Assembly (NCBI GenBank): GCA_023150215.1
Contig: JAKLLJ010000241.1
Coordinates: forward strand, 1-5,276
DNA: 5,276 nt
Direction of reading: 5' to 3'
Source of the DNA: Thauera sp.
GTDB lineage: Bacteria > Pseudomonadota > Gammaproteobacteria > Burkholderiales > Rhodocyclaceae
A model generated the notes under the pieces. That model worked only from the letters and a program-made list of their open reading frames with translations, did not search any database and was not told the origin of the DNA. Both the position numbers and the translations under genes were made by a program. Each line of letters opens with the position of its first letter. Within the stretch, counting starts at the first letter, position 1. Of this stretch, positions 1 to 5,276 are shown piece after piece.

Positions 1-334
1 GATGCCCGGCCACACCTGGCTGGTGCTCGGTGACATGGGCGAGGTCGGCGAGACCAGCGCTCAGGTGCACGACGAGATCGGCGGCTACGCCAAGAGCAAG
101 GGCATCGACGGACTGTTCGCGCTGGGCGAAATGAGTGCGGTGGCAGCGCACAATTTCGGCGAGGGCGGGCGCCATTTCGCCTCGCCGGAAGCGCTCGTCA
201 AGGCGCTCGTCGGCCGCCTCGACGCCGACTCGGTGGTGCTGGTGAAGGGCTCGCGCTTCATGCGCATGGAAAGAGTGGCGGATGCGCTTGCGGCAATGCA
301 CAATCCCGCCCCTTCAACGGAAACCGGCTCCTGA
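1..334 (+). CDS. murF: MurF, UDP-MurNAc-tripeptide--D-Ala-D-Ala ligase (C-terminal part, 5' end outside window)
   Basis: This is the 3' end of the cytoplasmic ATP-dependent ligase that joins D-Ala-D-Ala to UDP-MurNAc-tripeptide, the last step in making the UDP-MurNAc-pentapeptide. The reading frame is open from the window edge: base 1 is the last base of a split codon and codons run from position 2. The ATG at position 2 is an internal Met, because the family carries an MPG-x(5)-GDM segment here well inside the protein. Numbering visible residues from that Met, the C-terminal Mur ligase domain shows LGDMGEVGE at 9-17 and the VLVKGSRFMRMERV block at 78-91, whose KGSR is typical of MurF. About 110 residues are visible out of roughly 450 usual for the family, so the ATP-binding central domain is missing only because of the window edge. 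The TGA at 332-334 is followed one base later by the mraY start. Family assignment is strong. Regulation cannot be judged from this fragment. Confidence 0.95.
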   Translation, partial: MPGHTWLVLGDMGEVGETSAQVHDEIGGYAKSKGIDGLFALGEMSAVAAHNFGEGGRHFASPEALVKALVGRLDADSVVLVKGSRFMRMERVADALAAMHNPAPSTETGS

Positions 335-335
335 C

Positions 336-1424
336 ATGTTGTTGGAACTCGCTCTCTGGCTCGGCCAGGACACTCGTGGCTTCAACGTCTTCGGCTACAT
401 CACGCTGCGGACCGTGCTCGCCGCCCTCACCGCACTGGCGATCTCGCTGGTTGCCGGCCCCGGCGTCATCCGCTGGCTCGCGGCCAAGAAGATCGGCCAG
501 GCGGTGCGCGATGACGGCCCCAAGTCGCACCTGACCAAGGCGGGAACGCCGACCATGGGCGGGGCGCTGATCCTGATCGCGATCGGCATCACCGTCCTGC
601 TGTGGGGCGACCTCGGCAACGATTACGTGTGGGTGACCCTGTTCGTGACCCTCGGCTTCGGCGCCGTGGGCTGGGTGGACGACTGGCGCAAGGTTGTCCA
701 TCGCGACCCCAAGGGCTTGGCGAGCCGGTGGAAATACCTGTGGACCTCGGCGATCGCGCTCGCGGCGGCGATCTACCTCGGCGTCACCGCCGACACCCCG
801 GCCGAGACCGAGCTGATCGTGCCCTTCTTCAAGGCGGTGGCCTATCCGCTGGGGATCTTCGGCTTCATCGCGCTGACCTATTTCGTGATCAACGGTACCA
901 GCCACGCGGTCAACCTGACCGACGGTCTCGACGGCCTGGCGATCATGCCGACCGTGATGGTCGCGGGGGCGCTGGCGATCTTCGCCTATGTCGCCGGCCA
1001 CGTCGGCTTCTCGAAGTATCTCGGTGTGCCCTATGTGGCGGGCGCAGGGGAGCTGGCGGTGTTCTGCGGCGCGATCTGCGGCGCGGGGCTGGGCTTTTTG
1101 TGGTTCAACGCCTATCCGGCGGAAGTCTTCATGGGGGACGTCGGTGCGCTCGCACTCGGCGCCGCGCTCGGCACGATCGCCGTCATCGTTCGCCAGGAGA
1201 TCGTGCTCTTCATCATGGGCGGCCTGTTCGTCGCCGAGACGCTTTCGGTGATGGTGCAGGTGCTGTACTTCAAGGCCACCGGCGGCAAGCGCATCTTCCG
1301 CATGGCGCCGTTGCACCATCACTACGAGCTGAGCGGCTGGAAGGAAACCCAGGTCGTGGTCCGCTTCTGGATCATCACCATCATGCTCGTGCTGTTCGGG
1401 CTGTCGACGCTGAAACTGCGATGA
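336..1424 (+). CDS. mraY: MraY, phospho-N-acetylmuramoyl-pentapeptide-transferase
   Basis: This integral inner-membrane enzyme transfers phospho-MurNAc-pentapeptide from UDP to undecaprenyl phosphate, giving lipid I and UMP. It has 362 residues, close to the 360 of E. coli MraY. The protein is hydrophobic throughout and consistent with the ten-helix fold of the family. Visible family motifs are KxGTPTMGG (TPTMGG at 71-76), the Asp pair D115-D116 in GWVDDWRKV, NLTDGLDG at 193-200, FMGDVG with D268, and the triple His 327-329 in APLHHHYE. These match the metal-binding and catalytic positions known for MraY. The ATG at 336 is chosen because the N-terminus then aligns with family N-termini (the GFNVF segment at 15-19). 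An in-frame ATG at 282 would add 18 charged, non-family residues inside murF. Only a weak GGAAA at 319-323 precedes the start, 12 bases away, so reinitiation after murF, whose stop ends 1 base upstream, is likely. Its last four bases overlap murD. Confidence 0.98.
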   Translation: MLLELALWLGQDTRGFNVFGYITLRTVLAALTALAISLVAGPGVIRWLAAKKIGQAVRDDGPKSHLTKAGTPTMGGALILIAIGITVLLWGDLGNDYVWVTLFVTLGFGAVGWVDDWRKVVHRDPKGLASRWKYLWTSAIALAAAIYLGVTADTPAETELIVPFFKAVAYPLGIFGFIALTYFVINGTSHAVNLTDGLDGLAIMPTVMVAGALAIFAYVAGHVGFSKYLGVPYVAGAGELAVFCGAICGAGLGFLWFNAYPAEVFMGDVGALALGAALGTIAVIVRQEIVLFIMGGLFVAETLSVMVQVLYFKATGGKRIFRMAPLHHHYELSGWKETQVVVRFWIITIMLVLFGLSTLKLR

Positions 1425-2821
1425 GCGAACTTACGGGCAAACATGCTCTCGTCCTCGGGCTCGGCGAGTCCGGACTCGCGATGGCGCGCTGGTGCGCGTT
1501 GCGCGGCGCGCGCGTGCGCGTGGCCGACAGCCGCGCCACGCCGCCCGGGCTGGGTGCGCTGCGCGAGGATGCGCCGCTGGCCGAGATCGTCACCGGCGAG
1601 TTCGGTGCCGAGGTGCTCGACGGCATCGATCGGGTGGTGCTCAGTCCCGGGCTCGACCCGCGCGTGGGCGTCGCCGCCGAGGCGCGCCGCCGCGGCCTGC
1701 CGATCACCGGCGAGATGAGCCTGCTCGCGCAGGCCCTCGACGAGCTCGGGGTGCGTGCGCAGACGCGCGTCCTCGCCATCACCGGCACCAACGGCAAGAC
1801 CACCACCACTGCGCTCACGGCGGCGCTCGCCCGCTCGGCCGGCATCGATGCGGTGGCGGCCGGCAACATCAGCCCCGCTGCGCTCGACGTGCTGATGGAG
1901 CGTCTCGAGATCGGCGCCGAGTTGCCGGCGTGCTGGGTACTCGAGCTGTCGAGCTTCCAGATCGAGACCATGCATGGCCTGGCTGCGGAGGCGGCGACCG
2001 TGCTCAACGTCACCGACGATCACCTCGATCGCTACACCGACCTCGACGACTATGCGAGGACGAAGGCCGCGATCTTCGAGGGGCAGGGCGTGCAGGTGCT
2101 CAATCGCGAGGATGCCCGCGTGGCGGCGATGGCGCTGCCCGGGCGTCGCGTGATCCGCTTCGGCACCTCGGCGGCCACCGCGGCGCAGGATTATGGGCTC
2201 GCCGAGGTCGATGGCCAGACCTGGCTGGTGCGCGGCGGCGAACGCCTGCTCGCGCTCGCCGAGTTGCCGCTCGCCGGCCGCCACAACGCGGCCAATGCGC
2301 TTGCCGCGCTCGCGCTGTGCGAGGGCGGGCTCGGCATCGCTCCGCAGCGACTGATTGCCGGGCTCAAGGCTTTCCGCGGCCTGCCGCATCGCGTCGAGCT
2401 GGTCGCCGAACGCGCCGATGGCGTGCGCTTCTACGACGATTCCAAGGGCACCAATGTCGGTGCCACGGTGGCGGCGCTCGCCGGCACCGACTGCCCGGTG
2501 GTGCTGATCGCCGGCGGCGACGGCAAGGGCCAGGACTTCTCCCCGCTCGCGCCGGTGCTTGCCGGCAAGGCGCGCGTGCTGGTGTTGATTGGCCGCGACG
2601 CCGATCGCATCGAGCAGGCGGTGGCCGGCTGCGGGGTGCGCGTCGAACGCGCTGCCGACCTCGACGCCGCGGTCGACCTTGCCAACGCCTGCGCACAGCC
2701 TGGCGACGCGGTGCTGCTGTCGCCCGCGTGCGCCAGCCTCGACATGTTCCGCAATTACGCGCATCGCGCCGAAGTCTTCGTCGCTGCGGTGCGTCGCCTG
2801 CCCGGAGTGCAGTCGCGATGA
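1421..2821 (+). CDS. murD: MurD, UDP-MurNAc-L-alanine--D-glutamate ligase
   Basis: This cytoplasmic Mur ligase adds D-glutamate to UDP-MurNAc-L-Ala with ATP hydrolysis. Three domains can be followed. The N-terminal Rossmann-like UDP-binding domain has GLGESG at 13-18 and LSPGLDP at 74-80. The central ATPase domain has the P-loop TGTNGKTTTT at 121-130, LELSSFQ at 174-180, NVTDDHLDRY at 196-205 and K214, which sits where the carbamylated lysine of E. coli MurD (K198) is found, followed by GRHNAANALAALAL from 286. The C-terminal domain has DDSKGTNVGAT at 339-349, GGDGKG at 365-370 and LLSPACASLDMF at 432-443. At 466 residues it is somewhat longer than E. coli MurD (438). The extra length appears spread over short loops rather than forming a new domain. 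The start lies in an ATGA overlap with mraY, and no clear Shine-Dalgarno precedes it, which suggests coupled translation. The ftsW start overlaps its stop. Confidence 0.98.
   Translation: MSELTGKHALVLGLGESGLAMARWCALRGARVRVADSRATPPGLGALREDAPLAEIVTGEFGAEVLDGIDRVVLSPGLDPRVGVAAEARRRGLPITGEMSLLAQALDELGVRAQTRVLAITGTNGKTTTTALTAALARSAGIDAVAAGNISPAALDVLMERLEIGAELPACWVLELSSFQIETMHGLAAEAATVLNVTDDHLDRYTDLDDYARTKAAIFEGQGVQVLNREDARVAAMALPGRRVIRFGTSAATAAQDYGLAEVDGQTWLVRGGERLLALAELPLAGRHNAANALAALALCEGGLGIAPQRLIAGLKAFRGLPHRVELVAERADGVRFYDDSKGTNVGATVAALAGTDCPVVLIAGGDGKGQDFSPLAPVLAGKARVLVLIGRDADRIEQAVAGCGVRVERAADLDAAVDLANACAQPGDAVLLSPACASLDMFRNYAHRAEVFVAAVRRLPGVQSR
2804..2807 (+). promoter_or_regulatory. Ribosome binding site for ftsW
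   Basis: GGAG lies inside the last codons of murD, with 10 bases between it and the ATG at 2818. It supports the chosen ftsW start and lets ribosomes enter or reinitiate at the murD/ftsW overlap. Confidence 0.6.
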
Positions 2822-4050
2822 AGTTCGCCAGCACGCTCAGCGGCCTCCTGCAGCGCAACGGCAGCGGCGCGCCCGATCCGGCGCGCACGGCTGCCGCGCG
2901 CCTCGTCCGCCATGGCGCGCCGGCGCGCGAGCTCGACCTGCTGCTGATCTGGTCCGTGGTGGGCCTGCTCCTGCTTGGCCTGGTCATGGTGTATTCGGCC
3001 TCGATCGCGATTGCCGAAGGCAGCCGCTTCACCGCATATCAGTCGCACTATTTCCTGCTGCGCCACGCGGTCTTCCTCGCGGTGGGCGTCGGCCTCGGGC
3101 TGGTGTGCTTCCAACTGCCGATGGCGCGCTGGCAGCAGCTCGCCCCGGCGCTGTTCGTGGCCGGTGTGGTCCTGCTGGTGGTGGTGCTGATCCCTGGCGT
3201 TGGGCGCGAGGTCAACGGCGCGCAGCGCTGGCTTTCGCTTGGGCCGATCAACCTGCAGCCGTCCGAGCTGATGAAGATCTTCGCCGCGCTCTACGCCGCC
3301 GACTACACGGTGCGCAAGCTCGATGTGATGGGCAGCTTCATCAAGGGCTTCCTGCCGATGCTGGTGGTGATCCTCTTCGTCGGCTTCCTGCTGCTGCGCG
3401 AGCCCGACTTCGGCGCCTTCGTCGTCATCACCACGATCGCCTTCGGCATCCTCTTCCTCGGCGGCGTCAATGTGCGCATCTTCGTGCTGCTCGCGCTGCT
3501 GGCGGTGGTCGGCTTCGTCGTCCTGATCTGGACCTCGCCCTACCGCCGCGACCGCATCTTCGGTTTCATGGACCCGTGGCAGGACGCCTACGGCAAGGGC
3601 TACCAGCTCTCCCATTCGCTGATCGCCTTCGGTCGCGGGGAGTGGTTCGGGGTCGGCCTCGGCGGCAGCGTGGAGAAGCTCTTCTACCTGCCCGAGGCCC
3701 ACACCGACTTCCTGCTCGCGGTGATTGCCGAGGAACTCGGCTTCGTCGGGGTGCTGACCGTGGTGCTGCTGTTCGCGCTCGTCGTCCATCGGGCCTTCAT
3801 CATCGGCCGTGAGGCCATCAAGCTAGAGCGCTACTTTGCCGGCTTGGTCGCGCAGGGCATCGGCCTGTGGATGGGTATCCAGTCCTTCATCAACATGGGC
3901 GTCAACATGGGCCTGCTGCCCACCAAGGGGCTGACCCTGCCGCTGATGAGCTTTGGCGGCTCGGGCATCGTCGCCAACTGCATCGCGCTCGCGATCCTGC
4001 TCCGGGTGGACTGGGAGAACCGCCAGCTGATGCGGGGAGGGCGCGCATGA
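2818..4050 (+). CDS. ftsW: FtsW, septal peptidoglycan glycosyltransferase (SEDS family)
   Basis: FtsW is the division-specific SEDS protein of the inner membrane. It polymerises lipid II into glycan strands at the septum together with the transpeptidase FtsI and is activated through FtsQLB/FtsN. The 410-residue length is close to E. coli FtsW (414). A polar, Arg-rich cytoplasmic tail covers about residues 1-38, followed by around ten hydrophobic segments beginning near 40-61. Family marks include VYSAS at 58-62, NGAQRWLSLGPINLQPSELMK at 133-153 (named in two parts: NGAQRWLSLG and PINLQPSELMK), REPDFGA at 194-200, and LPEAHTDF at 291-298, whose D297 matches the proposed catalytic Asp of E. coli FtsW. 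Toward the end come NMGVNMGLLPTKGLTLP from 359 and SFGGSG at 378-383. Placement between murD and murG marks it as FtsW and not RodA, which is normally found with mrdA/mreBCD. It has a good Shine-Dalgarno (GGAG at 2804-2807) and four-base overlaps at both ends. Confidence 0.97.
   Translation: MKFASTLSGLLQRNGSGAPDPARTAAARLVRHGAPARELDLLLIWSVVGLLLLGLVMVYSASIAIAEGSRFTAYQSHYFLLRHAVFLAVGVGLGLVCFQLPMARWQQLAPALFVAGVVLLVVVLIPGVGREVNGAQRWLSLGPINLQPSELMKIFAALYAADYTVRKLDVMGSFIKGFLPMLVVILFVGFLLLREPDFGAFVVITTIAFGILFLGGVNVRIFVLLALLAVVGFVVLIWTSPYRRDRIFGFMDPWQDAYGKGYQLSHSLIAFGRGEWFGVGLGGSVEKLFYLPEAHTDFLLAVIAEELGFVGVLTVVLLFALVVHRAFIIGREAIKLERYFAGLVAQGIGLWMGIQSFINMGVNMGLLPTKGLTLPLMSFGGSGIVANCIALAILLRVDWENRQLMRGGRA
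4034..4040 (+). promoter_or_regulatory. Strong ribosome binding site for murG
   Basis: GGGGAGG lies in the last codons of ftsW, six bases before the ATG at 4047. It is the best Shine-Dalgarno match of all junctions in the window and fixes the murG start. In ftsW the same bases encode part of the RGGRA tail. Confidence 0.75.
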
Positions 4051-5117
4051 AGACGCTGATGGTGATGGCCGGCGGCACCGGCGGCCACATCTTCCCGGGC
4101 ATCGCGGTGGCCGAGGAGCTGCGTGCCCGGGGTTGGCGCATCGTCTGGATGGGCAACCCCGAGGGCATGGAGGCGCGCATCGTGCCGCCGCGCGGCTACG
4201 ACACCGCCTGGGTGCGCTTCGGTGCGCTGCGCGGCAAGGGCCTGCTGCGCAAGCTGCTGCTGCCGGTGACCCTGCTCTCCGGCTTCTGGCAGGCGCTGCG
4301 CGAGATCCGCCGCGTCCGCCCCGACGTGGTGCTGGGCATGGGGGGCTACATCACCTTTCCGGGCGGCATGATGGCCGCGCTGCTCGGGCGTCCGCTCGTG
4401 CTGCACGAGCAGAACTCGGTCGCCGGCCTGGCCAACCGTGTGCTCGCGCGCGTGGCCGACCGCGTGCTGAGCGGCTTCCCCGAGGTGCTGGAACAGGCCG
4501 AGTGGATGGGCAACCCGGTGCGCGCCGAGATCGCCGCGGTACTGCCGCCGGCCGAACGCATGGCCGGACGCTCGGGCCCGCTGCGCGTGCTGGTGGTGGG
4601 TGGCAGCCTGGGCGCCGCGGTGCTCAACGAGACCGTGCCGCAGGCGCTGCTGCGCCTTCCCGCCGAGCAGCGCCCGGTGGTGGTGCATCAGGCTGGCGAA
4701 CGCCAGATCGAGGCCTTGCGCGCGGCGTACGCGCGCGCCCAGGTCGACGGCGAGCTGCGCCCCTTCATCGACGACATGGCGGCGGCCTACGCCGACGCCG
4801 ACCTGGTGATCTGCCGCGCCGGCGCGCTCACCGTGGCCGAGCTCGCCGCGGCCGGGGTGGCCAGCCTCTTGGTGCCCTTCCCCTACGCGGTGGACGACCA
4901 CCAGACCGGCAACGCGCGCTTCCTCGCCGACCGCGGCGGCGCCTATCTGCTGCCGCAATCCGAACTAACGCCCGACCGCCTGGCGGGCATCCTGTCCAGT
5001 CTTGACCGCGGCCGCCTGCTGCACATGGCCGAGAACGCGCGCGCGCTCGCGAAGCCGCTCGCGGCCGTCGCGGTGGCGCACGTGTGCGCCGAGCTGGGCG
5101 GTGGAGAACAAGCATGA
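4047..5117 (+). CDS. murG: MurG, UDP-GlcNAc:undecaprenyl-PP-MurNAc-pentapeptide GlcNAc transferase
   Basis: MurG is a membrane-associated glycosyltransferase (GT28, GT-B fold) on the cytoplasmic face. It adds GlcNAc to lipid I to give lipid II, the substrate used by FtsW. The 356 residues equal the usual family length (355 in E. coli). The N-terminal acceptor domain has the glycine-rich loop AGGTGGHIFPG at 8-18 with H14, a second glycine loop GMGGY at 97-101, and LHEQNSVAG at 119-127. The hydrophobic, basic patch at about 64-80 (KGLLRKLLLPVTLL) fits the membrane-contact region. The C-terminal donor domain has VGGSLGA at 184-190, CRAGALTVAE at 256-265 with E265, and the DDHQTGNAR stretch at 283-291 with Q286, the positions expected to hold UDP-GlcNAc. 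The ATG at 4047 has a very strong Shine-Dalgarno six bases upstream and overlaps the ftsW stop. The stop overlaps the murC start. No missing key residue was seen. Confidence 0.98.
   Translation: MKTLMVMAGGTGGHIFPGIAVAEELRARGWRIVWMGNPEGMEARIVPPRGYDTAWVRFGALRGKGLLRKLLLPVTLLSGFWQALREIRRVRPDVVLGMGGYITFPGGMMAALLGRPLVLHEQNSVAGLANRVLARVADRVLSGFPEVLEQAEWMGNPVRAEIAAVLPPAERMAGRSGPLRVLVVGGSLGAAVLNETVPQALLRLPAEQRPVVVHQAGERQIEALRAAYARAQVDGELRPFIDDMAAAYADADLVICRAGALTVAELAAAGVASLLVPFPYAVDDHQTGNARFLADRGGAYLLPQSELTPDRLAGILSSLDRGRLLHMAENARALAKPLAAVAVAHVCAELGGGEQA
5103..5106 (+). promoter_or_regulatory. Ribosome binding site for murC
   Basis: GGAG lies within the GTGGAGAA stretch near the 3' end of murG, seven bases before the ATG at 5114. 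It supports that start for murC. Confidence 0.65.
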
Positions 5118-5276
5118 AGCACAAGGTCAGGAACATCCACTTTGTCGGCATCGGCGGCGCGGGCATGAGCGGCATCGCCGAGGTCCTCGCCAACCAGGGT
5201 TATCGCGTCAGCGGTTCGGACCTTGGCGACAACGCCGCCACCCGCCGCCTGCACAAGATGGGCGCGCACGTGGTGC
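5114..5276 (+). CDS. murC: MurC, UDP-MurNAc--L-alanine ligase (N-terminal part, 3' end outside window)
   Basis: This is the start of the cytoplasmic ATP-dependent ligase that adds L-alanine to UDP-MurNAc, the first amino acid of the stem peptide. The frame is open from the ATG at 5114 to the window edge: 54 complete codons plus one base. The visible residues form the beginning of the N-terminal Rossmann-like UDP-binding domain, with the glycine-rich motif VGIGGAGMSGIAEVLAN at 11-27 and VSGSD at 32-36, both characteristic of MurC. The MurC family is about 470-490 residues, so only about a tenth is present and the ATP-binding and C-terminal domains lie beyond the window. The related ligase Mpl shares a similar opening motif, but the position straight after murG in a dcw cluster supports MurC. 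The start overlaps the murG TGA and is preceded by GGAG at 5103-5106, seven bases away. ddl and ftsQ would be expected downstream. Confidence 0.93.
   Translation, partial: MKHKVRNIHFVGIGGAGMSGIAEVLANQGYRVSGSDLGDNAATRRLHKMGAHVV

Noticed and set aside
282..335. Alternative upstream ATG for mraY at 282.
   Set aside because: It would add 18 charged and polar residues that are not part of the MraY family N-terminus, and it has no ribosome binding site. The start at 336 gives the usual length and N-terminal alignment.
602..1420. The murD frame is open 273 codons upstream of the murD start, from an ATG at 602 within mraY.
   Set aside because: The upstream part is an Arg/Gly-rich out-of-frame reading of mraY. 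The Rossmann start of MurD begins at the ATG at 1421, as family proteins do, so no fusion is supported.
1492..2817. The ftsW frame is open for 442 codons upstream of the ftsW start, across murD.
   Set aside because: The translation is Arg/Ala-rich shadow sequence without any motif, while murD is intact in its own frame. The FtsW N-terminal tail and first helix fit a start at 2818.
258..4958. Long open frames on the - strand that tile almost the whole window (258-1322, 1322-2764, 2755-3789, 3831-4958; 344-480 codons each).
   Set aside because: They lie opposite well-identified genes, and their products are low-complexity mixtures rich in Arg, His, Glu, Gln and Ala with no recognisable domain. 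Strong G/C bias at third codon positions removes stop codons from the antisense frame, which explains their length.
4133..5005. Open + strand frame of 290 codons within murG.
   Set aside because: It is an out-of-frame reading of murG with an Arg/Ala/Gly-rich product and no domain. murG is complete in its own frame.
1..5276. Search for promoters, terminators, tRNAs, insertion sequences, CRISPR repeats or a novel system.
   Set aside because: Coding sequence fills the window except for one base at 335. No U-tract hairpin, repeat array, inverted terminal repeat or compositional break was seen. The content is the standard dcw cluster.

Overview
The window is an uninterrupted, GC-rich (roughly two thirds or more G+C by eye) stretch of a bacterial dcw (division and cell wall) cluster. 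All genes are on the + strand in the order murF (3' end only) - mraY - murD - ftsW - murG - murC (5' end only). This is the conserved core order of the dcw operon in Proteobacteria. The residue-level match to proteobacterial families, together with the strong G/C bias at third codon positions, suggests a high-GC betaproteobacterium, perhaps of the Thauera/Azoarcus (Rhodocyclales) type. That taxonomic placement is recalled from family likeness, not tested by a search.

Layout: positions 1-334 hold the C-terminal 110 residues of MurF. mraY runs 336-1424, murD 1421-2821, ftsW 2818-4050 and murG 4047-5117, and murC begins at 5114 and leaves the window at 5276. There is one untranslated base between murF and mraY (position 335). 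Each of the other four junctions is the same 4-base ATGA overlap, where the start codon of the next gene overlaps the TGA stop of the previous one. No gap is large enough for a promoter or terminator, and none was seen, so the block is almost certainly one co-transcribed, translationally coupled unit whose promoter lies upstream of the window.

The genes make and use lipid II. MurC and MurD add L-Ala and D-Glu to UDP-MurNAc, and MurF adds D-Ala-D-Ala to complete the pentapeptide in the cytoplasm. MraY moves the phospho-MurNAc-pentapeptide onto undecaprenyl phosphate (lipid I), and MurG adds GlcNAc to give lipid II. FtsW polymerises lipid II at the division septum. MurE, FtsI and MraZ/W would be expected upstream, and Ddl, FtsQ, FtsA and FtsZ downstream, but none is inside the window.

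All six proteins have intact family motifs, with no frameshift, insertion sequence, RNA gene, CRISPR array or foreign-looking segment. I looked for an undescribed system and did not find one. This is an ordinary housekeeping region, and the only points worth a second look are the uniform start/stop overlaps, the uneven ribosome-binding-site strength between junctions, and minor sequence details.
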